DNA from: an uncultured Rivibacter sp.
GTDB lineage: Bacteria; Pseudomonadota; Gammaproteobacteria; Burkholderiales; Burkholderiaceae
Length of the DNA: 13,103 nucleotides
NCBI GenBank assembly: GCA_946481025.1
Contig: CAMLNA010000123.1
Coordinates: 1 to 13,103, forward strand
Reading direction: 5' to 3'
The position numbers were made by a program, and so were the translations under genes. Positions 1-5,994 of this stretch are shown here, piece by piece (the first letter of the stretch is position 1; every line of letters starts with the position of its first letter). Under the pieces are notes generated by a model. That model did no database searches. It was not told where the DNA came from and saw only the letters and a list, made by a program, of their open reading frames with translations.

Positions 1-110
1 TAAAGAACCACACCCTTCGGCGCGTCGCTGACTTCGTTTGTTGTTGTCAGCAGAGAAGCGAGATTATGACTTGTTTTCGTTAACCCTGTCAAGCACTCAA
101 CTTCTTTTTT
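1..110 (-). promoter_or_regulatory. rRNA operon proximal promoter and boxA leader
   Basis: Read on the minus strand, TTGACA (87-92) and CATAAT (63-68) form a near-consensus sigma70 promoter with an 18-bp spacer. An A-rich block at about 100-115 sits where an UP element would be. The start site would be near 56. The transcript then holds a possible hairpin (GCTGAC at 27-32 with GTCAGC at 46-51) and reaches GGTTCTTTA (1-9), which resembles the boxA antitermination element of rRNA leaders. The promoter, leader hairpin and boxA in this order match the 5' region of a betaproteobacterial rRNA operon. The 16S gene itself would lie just outside the left edge and is not seen. A stable-RNA (tRNA) operon promoter is the alternative. 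Confidence 0.75.
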
Positions 111-169
111 CTTTCGCTGCCTGCTTTGCTTTGCCGCTTGGCGGCGCTGCGTTGCGATCAGCGAAGACA

Positions 170-225
170 GCGACTGTAGCACGGATTTTTTTCGCCACGC
201 AAGACCCGCCCTGAAATTATTTCTA
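170..225 (-). promoter_or_regulatory. Second, upstream promoter of the same rRNA operon (tandem P1)
   Basis: On the minus strand, TTGCGT (197-202) and TACAGT (173-178) are separated by 18 bp, with an AT-rich stretch (about 211-222) immediately upstream. It lies about 110 bp upstream of the stronger promoter at 63-92 in the same direction, the tandem arrangement typical of rRNA operons. The whole 1-233 stretch holds no gene. I see no intrinsic terminator after ptsI, so ptsI transcripts may run into this region. Confidence 0.45.
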
Positions 226-233
226 GCGGCAAT

Positions 234-2024
234 TCAGGTCGTTTCCAGCGCCTCGCGCGCAGCGGCCGCCGTCAGCATTTGCCGATATGCCGCCTCGGGG
301 TCCTCGCTCGACAGCACCTCATCGATATGAAGCGCCAGGCGCCGTGCGTCTGCCCTGAGTACTCGCTGCTTGATCGCGCTGATCTGGGATGGGTGCATCG
401 AGAAGCTGCGCAAGCCGAGGCCGAGCAGGAGCTCGGTGAAGGCGGGATCGCCCGCCATCTCGCCGCAGACGCTCACGCCTTTGCCGGCGGCACGGGCCAT
501 GCGGATCGTTTGCGCCACCAGCTGCAGCACGGCCGGATGCCACGGGTCGTAAAGATGCGCCACCGCCTCGTCCGCACGGTCGATGGCCAGCGTGTATTGG
601 ATGAGATCGTTGGTGCCGATCGACACGAAATCGAAGTGCTTCAGAAAGGTCGGGAGCATCAGAGCCGCTGCCGGCACTTCGATCATGGCGCCGACGCGTA
701 CCTGGCCATAGGGTCGCGCAGCCTCGTTCAATTGCTGCTGCGCGCGGGCAATGGCCTCGAAGGTGAGCCGGATCTCGCTGACGTGGGCCAGCATGGGAAC
801 GAGCAGCTGAACCTTCCCATGCGCACTGGCCCGCAGGATGGCGCGCAGCTGCTGGCGGAACATGCTGGGCTCCGACAAGCTCCAGCGGATCGCCCGCAGG
901 CCGAGCGCCGGGTTGAGCGCATGCTCGTGGCGCAGTTCGTTCGCCGACATGCGGTCCAGCGGCTTGTCCGAGCCGATATCCACCGTGCGGATGGTGACCG
1001 GCAGGCCCTGCATCGCCTCGACCGCAGCGCGGTACGCCTCGTACTGCTCATCTTCGCCCGGCAGCTCGCCCTCGCGGTTCATGAACAGGAACTCGCTGCG
1101 GAACAGACCGACGCCCACCGCGCCGGCCGCGAGCGCTGCAGCGGCATCCCCAGGCATCTCGATGTTGGCCAGCAGTTCGACCGGCTCGCCGTCCAGGGTG
1201 ACGGCCGCCTTGTGACGCAGGCGGGAGAGCCTTTCGCGCTCCAGCTCGCTCTGACGCTGCCGAAAGCGGTACTCCTCCAGCACGATGGGCGAAGGATCGA
1301 CGATCACGATTCCGGCATCGCCATCGATGATGAGCCAGTCGTCCTGCCGGATGATGCGGCTGGCCTCCCGTGCGCCCACGACCGCCGGAATGTCGAGGCT
1401 GCGAGCGACGATGGCCGTATGCGACGTGCGCCCGCCCACGTCGGTGATGAAGCCGGTGAACACGCTTTTCTTGAACTGCAGCATGTCTGCCGGGGCGATG
1501 TCGTTGGCCACCAGCACCAGCGGGTCTTCTCCGCCGAAATCGCGCTCGCTGACCCCGGGCGCCGGTGCAAAGGCCGGGGCACCGCTGCGGTCGAGCGCAC
1601 GCAGCAGGCGCTCGACCACCTGCTCGAGGTCGGCCTTGCGCTCCCGCAGGTATTCGTCCTCCATCTCGTCGAACTGGCGCGCCAGCACTTCGAGCTGGGC
1701 CGACAAGGCCCACTCGGCGTTGTAATGCCGCTCGACGACCCACTGGCGAGTGGCTCCGGTGAGGGCCTCGTCGTGCAGCAGCATCAGGTGCACGTCGAGC
1801 AGCGCCGGCAGCTCGCTCGGCGCGTCTGCCGGGAGGTCCCGCTTGAGCACCTCGAGTTCGCTGACGACAGCGTCGCGCGCAACACGCAGGCGTTCGATTT
1901 CGCCCTCGATGCGCGAGGGTTCGATGAAGTAGTGCGCCACGTCGACGCGGCTGGAGGCCACCAGCACGGCACGGCCGATGGCAACCCCGCGCGACACGGG
2001 CAGGCCGAAGACCTGGAAGCTCAT
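234..2024 (-). CDS. ptsI: PTS enzyme I (phosphoenolpyruvate-protein phosphotransferase)
   Basis: Enzyme I takes phosphate from phosphoenolpyruvate and passes it to HPr in the cytoplasm. The 596-residue product has the family's full length and domain order: an N-terminal HPr-binding helical domain (about 1-140); the swivelling phosphohistidine domain with GGRTSHTAIVARS, active His about 202; then the PEP-binding barrel with RTVDIGSDKPLDR (about 346-358), IEVPAA, SIGTNDLIQYTLAIDR and the active-site Cys in VSVCGEMAGDP (about 520). The start at 2024 (MSFQVFGLPVSRG) fits family N-termini; an in-frame ATG three codons upstream at 2033 is equally possible. Neither has a good ribosome site, but TAGCAT (2032-2037, minus) lies where a -10 box would give a nearly leaderless mRNA. 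In related genomes ptsI directly follows ptsH. Here an inverted olsB-like gene separates them, so ptsI probably has its own promoter. Confidence 0.97.
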   Translation of the reverse strand: MSFQVFGLPVSRGVAIGRAVLVASSRVDVAHYFIEPSRIEGEIERLRVARDAVVSELEVLKRDLPADAPSELPALLDVHLMLLHDEALTGATRQWVVERHYNAEWALSAQLEVLARQFDEMEDEYLRERKADLEQVVERLLRALDRSGAPAFAPAPGVSERDFGGEDPLVLVANDIAPADMLQFKKSVFTGFITDVGGRTSHTAIVARSLDIPAVVGAREASRIIRQDDWLIIDGDAGIVIVDPSPIVLEEYRFRQRQSELERERLSRLRHKAAVTLDGEPVELLANIEMPGDAAAALAAGAVGVGLFRSEFLFMNREGELPGEDEQYEAYRAAVEAMQGLPVTIRTVDIGSDKPLDRMSANELRHEHALNPALGLRAIRWSLSEPSMFRQQLRAILRASAHGKVQLLVPMLAHVSEIRLTFEAIARAQQQLNEAARPYGQVRVGAMIEVPAAALMLPTFLKHFDFVSIGTNDLIQYTLAIDRADEAVAHLYDPWHPAVLQLVAQTIRMARAAGKGVSVCGEMAGDPAFTELLLGLGLRSFSMHPSQISAIKQRVLRADARRLALHIDEVLSSEDPEAAYRQMLTAAAAREALETT

Positions 2025-2082
2025 GCGACGCATGCTAGCAGCGCTGCTTTTCCTTCTGCACTCCGGGTTCTCACGCGTTTCG

Positions 2083-2101
2083 CGTCACGGCCCGTGTGAC
2101 G
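2083..2101. promoter_or_regulatory. Inverted repeat in the ptsI/olsB divergent region
   Basis: A perfect dyad, CGTCAC, 7-bp spacer, GTGACG, lies between ptsI and the PHO boxes of the olsB-like gene. Its centre also forms the palindrome CACGG-C-CCGTG. The size and position are operator-like for the ptsI promoter, but the sequence matches no binding site I can name. Confidence 0.3.
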
Positions 2102-2110
2102 TCCGCGCGA

Positions 2111-2150
2111 CTGTCATGGCCCGGTCACGCGCATTTCACGGCTGCGTCAT
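2111..2150 (+). promoter_or_regulatory. Tandem PHO box (PhoB binding site) upstream of the olsB-like gene
   Basis: Four 7-bp direct repeats start exactly 11 bp apart: CTGTCAT (2111), CGGTCAC (2122), ATTTCAC (2133) and GCGTCAT (2144). A PHO box is two CTGTCA(T/C)-like repeats with a 4-bp gap, and tandem boxes follow at 22 bp, so this is two consecutive boxes. The first is close to consensus, the second weaker. As in the E. coli phoA promoter, there is no -35 element and a weak -10 (GAGCAT, 2161-2166) follows exactly 10 bp after the last repeat. The predicted start is near 2173. PhoB itself is not in the window. Confidence 0.75.
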
Positions 2151-2192
2151 GCCCGCTCCCGAGCATTGCGGCACCTTGAAAAGGAGTACGCG

Positions 2193-3044
2193 ATGAGGGA
2201 GTTGCCCCTGCCGACGCTGCCGCTGCAAGACCTGTCGGGCCTTGAGCTCCGTGCGCCACGGAGGTCACTTCACGAAAGCTCGCCGCAAGAACCCGCTGCG
2301 CGTGAGCGCGTTCGACTGGAGGTCACTTGGGCTCGCGATGAAAGCGAAGTTCGTGAAGCGCAGCGTCTGAGGTACCTGGTGTTTGCCGAGGAGATGGGCG
2401 CGCGCCTGTCGCCTCCCGCCGGTGCCCCCGCCGGCTACGACATCGACGTGTTCGACCCCTACTGCGAGCACCTGCTGGTGCGCGCGGCAGGCCAGGGCGG
2501 CGAGCCCGGCATGGTCATCGGCACCTACCGAGTGCTCACCCCCGCCGCAGCCAGGCGCGTCGGCGGCCTGTACAGCGAAACCGAGTTCGACCTCACCCGC
2601 CTGCGCTCGCTGCGGCCGAAGATGGTGGAGCTGGGCCGCTCCTGCGTGCATCCGGAACACCGTTCGGGCGGCGCCATCCTGGCGCTGTGGGGCGCTCTGG
2701 CCGAATTCATGGTGCGCAATGAACTCGACACGATGGTCGGCTGCGCGAGCGTGAGCATGCGCGACGGCGGTCACGTGGCGGCGAGCCTGTGGGAGCAGCT
2801 GCGCCAGACGCATCTCGCACCGATCGAACACCAGGTGCGCCCGCGCCTGCCGTTGCCGGTGGAAGAGCTGCAGAGCGACCTGGCGGTGGAGCCTCCGGCG
2901 CTGATCCGTGGCTACCTGCGCTGCGGCGCCAAGGTACTGGGCCCGCCGGCCTGGGATCCCGACTTCAACACGGCCGACCTGCCGATGCTGATGCGCATCC
3001 AGGATCTGCCGTCGAAGTACCGCAAACACTTCCTGGGCGCCTGA
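2193..3044 (+). CDS. olsB: OlsB-like GNAT N-acyltransferase (ornithine lipid synthesis)
   Basis: Members of this family (COG3176/Acetyltransf_5 type) transfer a 3-hydroxyacyl chain from acyl carrier protein to the amino group of ornithine, the first step to phosphorus-free ornithine lipids. The 283-residue protein shows the expected blocks: LRYLVFAEEMGA, YDIDVFDPYCEHLLV, VIGTYRVL, VELGRSCVHPEHRSG (acyl/CoA-binding region), DTMVGCASVSM, and the C-terminal GYLRCGAKVLGPPAWDPDFN that is strongly conserved in this group. The start at 2193 is set by AAAAGGAG (2179-2186), 6 nt upstream; a TTG at 2166 lies too far upstream. It is inserted in reverse orientation between ptsH and ptsI. Its tandem PHO box agrees with ornithine-lipid synthesis under phosphate limitation, as established for olsB in Sinorhizobium. 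The second acyltransferase (OlsA) is not nearby. An N-acyltransferase with another amino acid substrate is possible. Confidence 0.8.
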   Translation: MRELPLPTLPLQDLSGLELRAPRRSLHESSPQEPAARERVRLEVTWARDESEVREAQRLRYLVFAEEMGARLSPPAGAPAGYDIDVFDPYCEHLLVRAAGQGGEPGMVIGTYRVLTPAAARRVGGLYSETEFDLTRLRSLRPKMVELGRSCVHPEHRSGGAILALWGALAEFMVRNELDTMVGCASVSMRDGGHVAASLWEQLRQTHLAPIEHQVRPRLPLPVEELQSDLAVEPPALIRGYLRCGAKVLGPPAWDPDFNTADLPMLMRIQDLPSKYRKHFLGA

Positions 3045-3046
3045 AG

Positions 3047-3065
3047 CGCCCGGACCGCGCGGGCG
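3047..3065. terminator. GC hairpin between convergent olsB-like gene and ptsH
   Basis: CGCCCG (3047-3052) and CGGGCG (3060-3065) form a 6-bp stem with a 7-nt loop in the 29-bp gap between the two stop codons. There is no T-run on either strand, so it may only help stop transcription or protect 3' ends. Confidence 0.35.
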
Positions 3066-3073
3066 GGCGTGGG

Positions 3074-3343
3074 CTACTCGCCCTCGCCGAACTTGTCGTC
3101 GATCAGCGCGCGCAGGGCGTCCATGCACTCCTGCTCGCGATCACCGTCCGTCTCGATCTCGACCTCGGTGCCGATGCCCGCGGCCAGCATCATCACCCCC
3201 ATGATGCTCTTGGCGTTGACCCGCCGGCCGTTGCGGCTCATGAACACTTCGCAGGGGTAGCCTCCGGCCAGCTTGGTGAGCTTGGCCGAAGCCCGCGCGT
3301 GCAGGCCCAGCTTATTGCTGATGGTGATGGTGGTCTTGATCAT
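3074..3343 (-). CDS. ptsH: Phosphocarrier protein HPr
   Basis: HPr relays phosphate from enzyme I to EIIA proteins in the cytoplasm. The 89-residue protein matches the family length and has the phosphorylated His15 in KLGLHARASAKL and the regulatory Ser46 in NAKSIMGVMML, so it could also be a target of HPr kinase. Its start lies inside the end of the upstream EIIA gene (32-nt overlap). No clear Shine-Dalgarno is visible (GGA only 2 nt from ATG), so translation is probably coupled to EIIA. In betaproteobacteria this HPr serves a short, mainly regulatory PTS; no sugar-specific EIIB or EIIC is encoded here. Confidence 0.97.
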   Translation of the reverse strand: MIKTTITISNKLGLHARASAKLTKLAGGYPCEVFMSRNGRRVNAKSIMGVMMLAAGIGTEVEIETDGDREQECMDALRALIDDKFGEGE

Positions 3344-3788
3344 TTCCGGGTTTGTAGGCCTGGTTCTGCGGCCGGGACGTCGCGATCTGCATCACGCCCT
3401 GCGAACCGCCGGCCAGCGCACGCGCCACCAGCATGTCCAGCGGCTCGTGCGCGTAGTTGAGGGTGCGCCACAACATCGGCACGTTGGCACCCGTGATGAC
3501 CTTCACGCTGGAGCCGTCGGCCAGGCGCTGCGCCAGGTTGGACGGCGTGGCCCCGAACACGTCGGTGAGGATCAGGGCCTCGGGCCGCAGTGCGCCGCCG
3601 GCGCCGCGCGAGTGGTCGAGCACCCGCTGCAGCAGCAGCCGCGCCTGCGCCTCGGTTTCACTCAGCGGCACGTTGGGCAGCACGTCCAGCGCCTCGACCT
3701 GCGCCGCTGCCTCCGGAAAGGCGTGCCGCGCTGCGACCTGCAGGGCCGAGGCGAGCGGCGTGTGGGCGATGATGAGGATGCCAGCCAT
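3312..3788 (-). CDS. PTS EIIA component, mannose/fructose (EIIA-Man) type
   Basis: The 158-residue protein is the size of a single EIIA-Man domain. It has the phosphoacceptor His9 in GILIIAHTPLASAL, the middle ALILTDVFGATPSNLAQRL segment and the VKVITGANVPML segment typical of the family. It would receive phosphate from HPr. No EIIB/EIIC partner is encoded here, so a regulatory rather than transport role is likely, as for the similar EIIA-HPr-EI sets of other betaproteobacteria. The ATG at 3788 is chosen over an in-frame TTG at 3797. No strong ribosome site precedes it. The C-terminus ends NDQDHHHHQQ, a product of reading the ptsH start region in another frame across the 32-nt overlap. Confidence 0.92.
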   Translation of the reverse strand: MAGILIIAHTPLASALQVAARHAFPEAAAQVEALDVLPNVPLSETEAQARLLLQRVLDHSRGAGGALRPEALILTDVFGATPSNLAQRLADGSSVKVITGANVPMLWRTLNYAHEPLDMLVARALAGGSQGVMQIATSRPQNQAYKPGNDQDHHHHQQ

Positions 3789-3825
3789 GGACTTCAATTA
3801 TTAGCGGGCACCGCCGTCGCGGGGC

Positions 3826-3851
3826 GTGGTCTGTACCACAAGAACCACAAG
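3826..3851. repeat. Short direct and inverted repeats upstream of EIIA
   Basis: ACCACAAG occurs twice with a 9-bp period (3835-3842, 3844-3851). GTGGT (3826-3830) is complementary to ACCAC (3835-3839), giving a small 5-bp hairpin with a 4-nt loop. It lies in the untranslated region or promoter of the EIIA-ptsH operon. No regulator can be named. Confidence 0.3.
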
Positions 3852-3883
3852 TAAGAGAAGAGACAGCATGCTGCAACCAACGC

Positions 3884-3905
3884 AAAAGCCGGCCTCCAGG
3901 CCGAC
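3884..3905 (-). terminator. Intrinsic terminator after the unknown lipoprotein gene
   Basis: On the minus strand GTCGGCC-TGGA-GGCCGGC forms a 7-bp stem (one T-G wobble) with a 4-nt loop, followed by TTTT and then GCGTT. It lies 52 nt after the stop of the gene ending at 3958 and upstream of EIIA, so it separates the two transcription units. Confidence 0.6.
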
Positions 3906-3957
3906 GCGAAATGCTGGCGCACCGTTCAGCCGGATCCATCCCCACCCTGCGCAGCGC

Positions 3958-4503
3958 TCAAACCCGCACCTTGAGGCTCCCGAAAAACGCCTGCAGCATT
4001 TCGGCGTCCGCCGCCGAATCCTGAGCCGGCTGCATCACCACCACCTGGAAGACCTGGGTCCCATGGGAAAAGACGCCGGCTTCGACCCGCACCTGGACGC
4101 CGTCGGCCCGCTGCCCGCGCAGCTGGAGGCGCCGCGCCCGCGGCTGAGGCGTCATCCCGGGCACCGACCACGCCACGCCGTCGGGTGCTGCGTCCATGCC
4201 CAGGTTGGCCGCCAGCGACTCGTTGAGTGCGGCCAATGAGGCCCCGACACGCGCCGGGTCGCCCAGCTGTGCATGGCTGAGCGCCCAGGTGGCCCCACCG
4301 GCTTCGCAAGCCAGCAATTCCATGCGCACCCTGGCCCCGGCGAGTGGAAGCTCGCGCGTCTGGCGGCTGGGCTTGCAAGGGAACATCACCACCAGCGCGG
4401 TGGACTCGGGCCGCACTTCGCGCCAGTTCAGCGCCGGCGAGCATGCCGCCAGCGCGGCGGTCAGCGCAAGCAGCAGCGGGCGCCGGCAGGTCGAAGACAA
4501 CAT
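3958..4503 (-). CDS. Putative lipoprotein of unknown function
   Basis: I do not recognise the family. The 181-residue product begins with a short lipoprotein signal peptide: Arg7-Arg8, a hydrophobic stretch and the lipobox LAAC with Cys21 as the probable lipidated residue, so it should be membrane-anchored and periplasm-facing. The mature part has no other membrane segment and two further Cys residues (about 43 and 65) that could form a disulfide. The ATG at 4503 is chosen over a TTG at 4530 because it puts the signal peptide in normal position. GATAAT (4510-4515, minus) ends 6 nt before it, so the mRNA may be leaderless. It diverges from the CoA-transferase gene and has its own terminator downstream, so it is probably monocistronic. 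Confidence 0.75.
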   Translation of the reverse strand: MLSSTCRRPLLLALTAALAACSPALNWREVRPESTALVVMFPCKPSRQTRELPLAGARVRMELLACEAGGATWALSHAQLGDPARVGASLAALNESLAANLGMDAAPDGVAWSVPGMTPQPRARRLQLRGQRADGVQVRVEAGVFSHGTQVFQVVVMQPAQDSAADAEMLQAFFGSLKVRV

Positions 4504-4539
4504 GCGGGCATTATCCCGGCGGGCCCACAATCACCGCCG
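4504..4539. promoter_or_regulatory. 36-bp divergent promoter region
   Basis: The minus-strand gene has GATAAT (4510-4515) ending 6 nt before its ATG. The plus-strand gene has CACAAT (4526-4531) ending 8 nt before its ATG. With usual spacing both transcripts would begin at or within a base or two of the start codon. Neither side has a Shine-Dalgarno. Recognisable -35 elements are lacking on both sides. Confidence 0.45.
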
Positions 4540-5817
4540 ATGAACGAAGCCGCCCTCCCTGCGCTGTCCCCGCAAGCCCTCGAAGGGGTGCGGGTCCTGG
4601 ACCTCTCTCGCGTGCTGGCCGGCCCCTGGTGCACCCAGGTGCTGGGCGACCTGGGTGCAGACGTCGTGAAGGTCGAGCGCCCGGGCAGCGGCGACGACAC
4701 GCGCGGCTGGGGTCCGCCCTTCCTGCACGACCGCGACGACCAGCCGACGGGCGAGTCGGCCTACTACCTGGGCGCCAACCGCAACAAGCGTTCGATCACC
4801 GTCGACATCAGCCAGCCGGCCGGGCAGGCGCTGATCCGCGAACTCGCGAAGCAGGCCGACGTGTTCGTCGAGAACTACAAGGTCGGCGACATGGCGCGCT
4901 ACGGGCTCGACCCTGCCAGCCTGCACGCCGTGAATCCGCAGCTGGTCTACTGCTCGATCACCGGCTATGGCCAGACGGGGCCCTACGCGCATCGGGCCGG
5001 CTACGACTACGCGGTGCAGGGCATTGGCGGCCTGATGAGCGTGACCGGACCGTCCCGCGCCGAGATCGCCGACGACCAGCCCGGGGGGGGCCCGCAGAAG
5101 GTGGGCGTCGCAGTGGCCGACCTGTTCACCGGGCTGTACGCCACGGTGGCCATCCTGGCCGCGCTGCGCCATCGCGACGCCCGTGGCTGGCGCACGGGCA
5201 CCGGCCAGCACATCGACATGGCGCTGCTCGACACGCAGGTCGCGATGCTGGCCAACCTGGGCGCCAACTACCTGGTCAGCGGCCAGGTGCCCGGCCGCGC
5301 CGGCAATGCGCACCAGAACATCGTGCCCTACCAGGTGTTCGAGGTGGCCGACGGGCATCTGATCCTGGCGGTGGGCAACGACAGCCAGTTCGCCAAGTTC
5401 TGCGCGGTGGCCGGCCGCCCCGAGCTGGCAGAGGATCCGCGCTTCGCGAAAAACGCCGACCGCGTCCGCCACCGCGCGGTGCTGGTGCCGGTGCTGGCGA
5501 CACTCCTGAAGACCCGCACGCGGGCGCACTGGCTTTCGTCGCTGGAGGCGGCCAAGGTGCCGTGCGGCCCCATCAACGGGCTCGACGACGTGTTCGCCGA
5601 CCCGCAAGTGAACGCCCGGCACATGGTCGAAGCGATCGCTCACCCGCTCACCGACACGCTGCGGCTGGTAGCCAGCCCGCTCAAGCTGTCGGCCACGCCG
5701 CCGCGCACGCGTTGCGCTCCGCCGCTGCTGGGCCAGCACACCGACGAGGTGCTGCGCGACTGGCTGGGCTGGGACGCCGCCCGCATCGCCGACCTGCGCA
5801 GCAGCGGCGCGCTCTGA
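4540..5817 (+). CDS. CaiB/BaiF (class III) CoA-transferase
   Basis: Class III CoA-transferases move CoA between acyl-CoA and free carboxylic acids through an aspartyl intermediate. The 425-residue protein has the family's N-terminal LEGVRVLDLSRVLAGPWCTQ, the GADVVKVERPGSGDD segment, the NRNKRSITVD and YCSITGYGQTGPY blocks, the probable catalytic Asp about 194 in VAVADLFTGLYA, and the C-terminal PPLLGQHTDEVL. The overall pattern, including RAGYDYAVQ and GNAHQNIVPYQVF, closely resembles the glutarate/succinate-HMG type (SUGCT) from memory; the substrate is not certain. The start at 4540 directly follows the divergent promoter region. No acyl-CoA dehydrogenase or other pathway gene is next to it, so context gives no help. 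A G8 run (5083-5090) lies in frame. Confidence 0.92.
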   Translation: MNEAALPALSPQALEGVRVLDLSRVLAGPWCTQVLGDLGADVVKVERPGSGDDTRGWGPPFLHDRDDQPTGESAYYLGANRNKRSITVDISQPAGQALIRELAKQADVFVENYKVGDMARYGLDPASLHAVNPQLVYCSITGYGQTGPYAHRAGYDYAVQGIGGLMSVTGPSRAEIADDQPGGGPQKVGVAVADLFTGLYATVAILAALRHRDARGWRTGTGQHIDMALLDTQVAMLANLGANYLVSGQVPGRAGNAHQNIVPYQVFEVADGHLILAVGNDSQFAKFCAVAGRPELAEDPRFAKNADRVRHRAVLVPVLATLLKTRTRAHWLSSLEAAKVPCGPINGLDDVFADPQVNARHMVEAIAHPLTDTLRLVASPLKLSATPPRTRCAPPLLGQHTDEVLRDWLGWDAARIADLRSSGAL

Positions 5818-5994
5818 CCCCGGGGCAACCCTTCCCGCGAGCGGTGGGGAAGCCCGCGCCGTCCGGGGCTCAGCACCCATTCGCGGGGTGGACACCCCCC
5901 TACCTTGCCCCAACACTGACATGTAACCCTTCTCAGCAAACGACGCGGCTCGCTGCTCCCTGCGTCATGACCCGAAAGCACGTCGGGAGGCCCC
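5818..5994. other. Intergenic region before the pseudokinase gene
   Basis: The 177-bp gap holds only short stems: CTTCCC with GGGAAG around 5829-5855, and GGGGT (5885-5889) with ACCCC (5894-5898). Neither is followed by a T-run, so no convincing terminator is seen for the CoA-transferase gene. I found no good sigma70 promoter. GGGAGG (5985-5990) is the ribosome-binding site of the next gene. Confidence 0.4.

Noticed and set aside
346..358. Enzyme I reads DIGSDK where E. coli has DIGGDK
   Set aside because: Small-residue variation at this position is common among Burkholderiales enzymes as far as I recall, and all catalytic residues are present, so activity should not be affected (residue positions given).
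279..2099. Long plus-strand open frame (606 codons) antisense to ptsI
   Set aside because: It mirrors the ptsI codons, has low-complexity His/Arg/Gln-rich composition, no ribosome site and no recognisable domain; long antisense frames are expected at this GC content.
4531..5922. Minus-strand frame of 463 codons opposite the CoA-transferase
   Set aside because: It is the antisense shadow of a clear CaiB/BaiF gene and has no features of its own.
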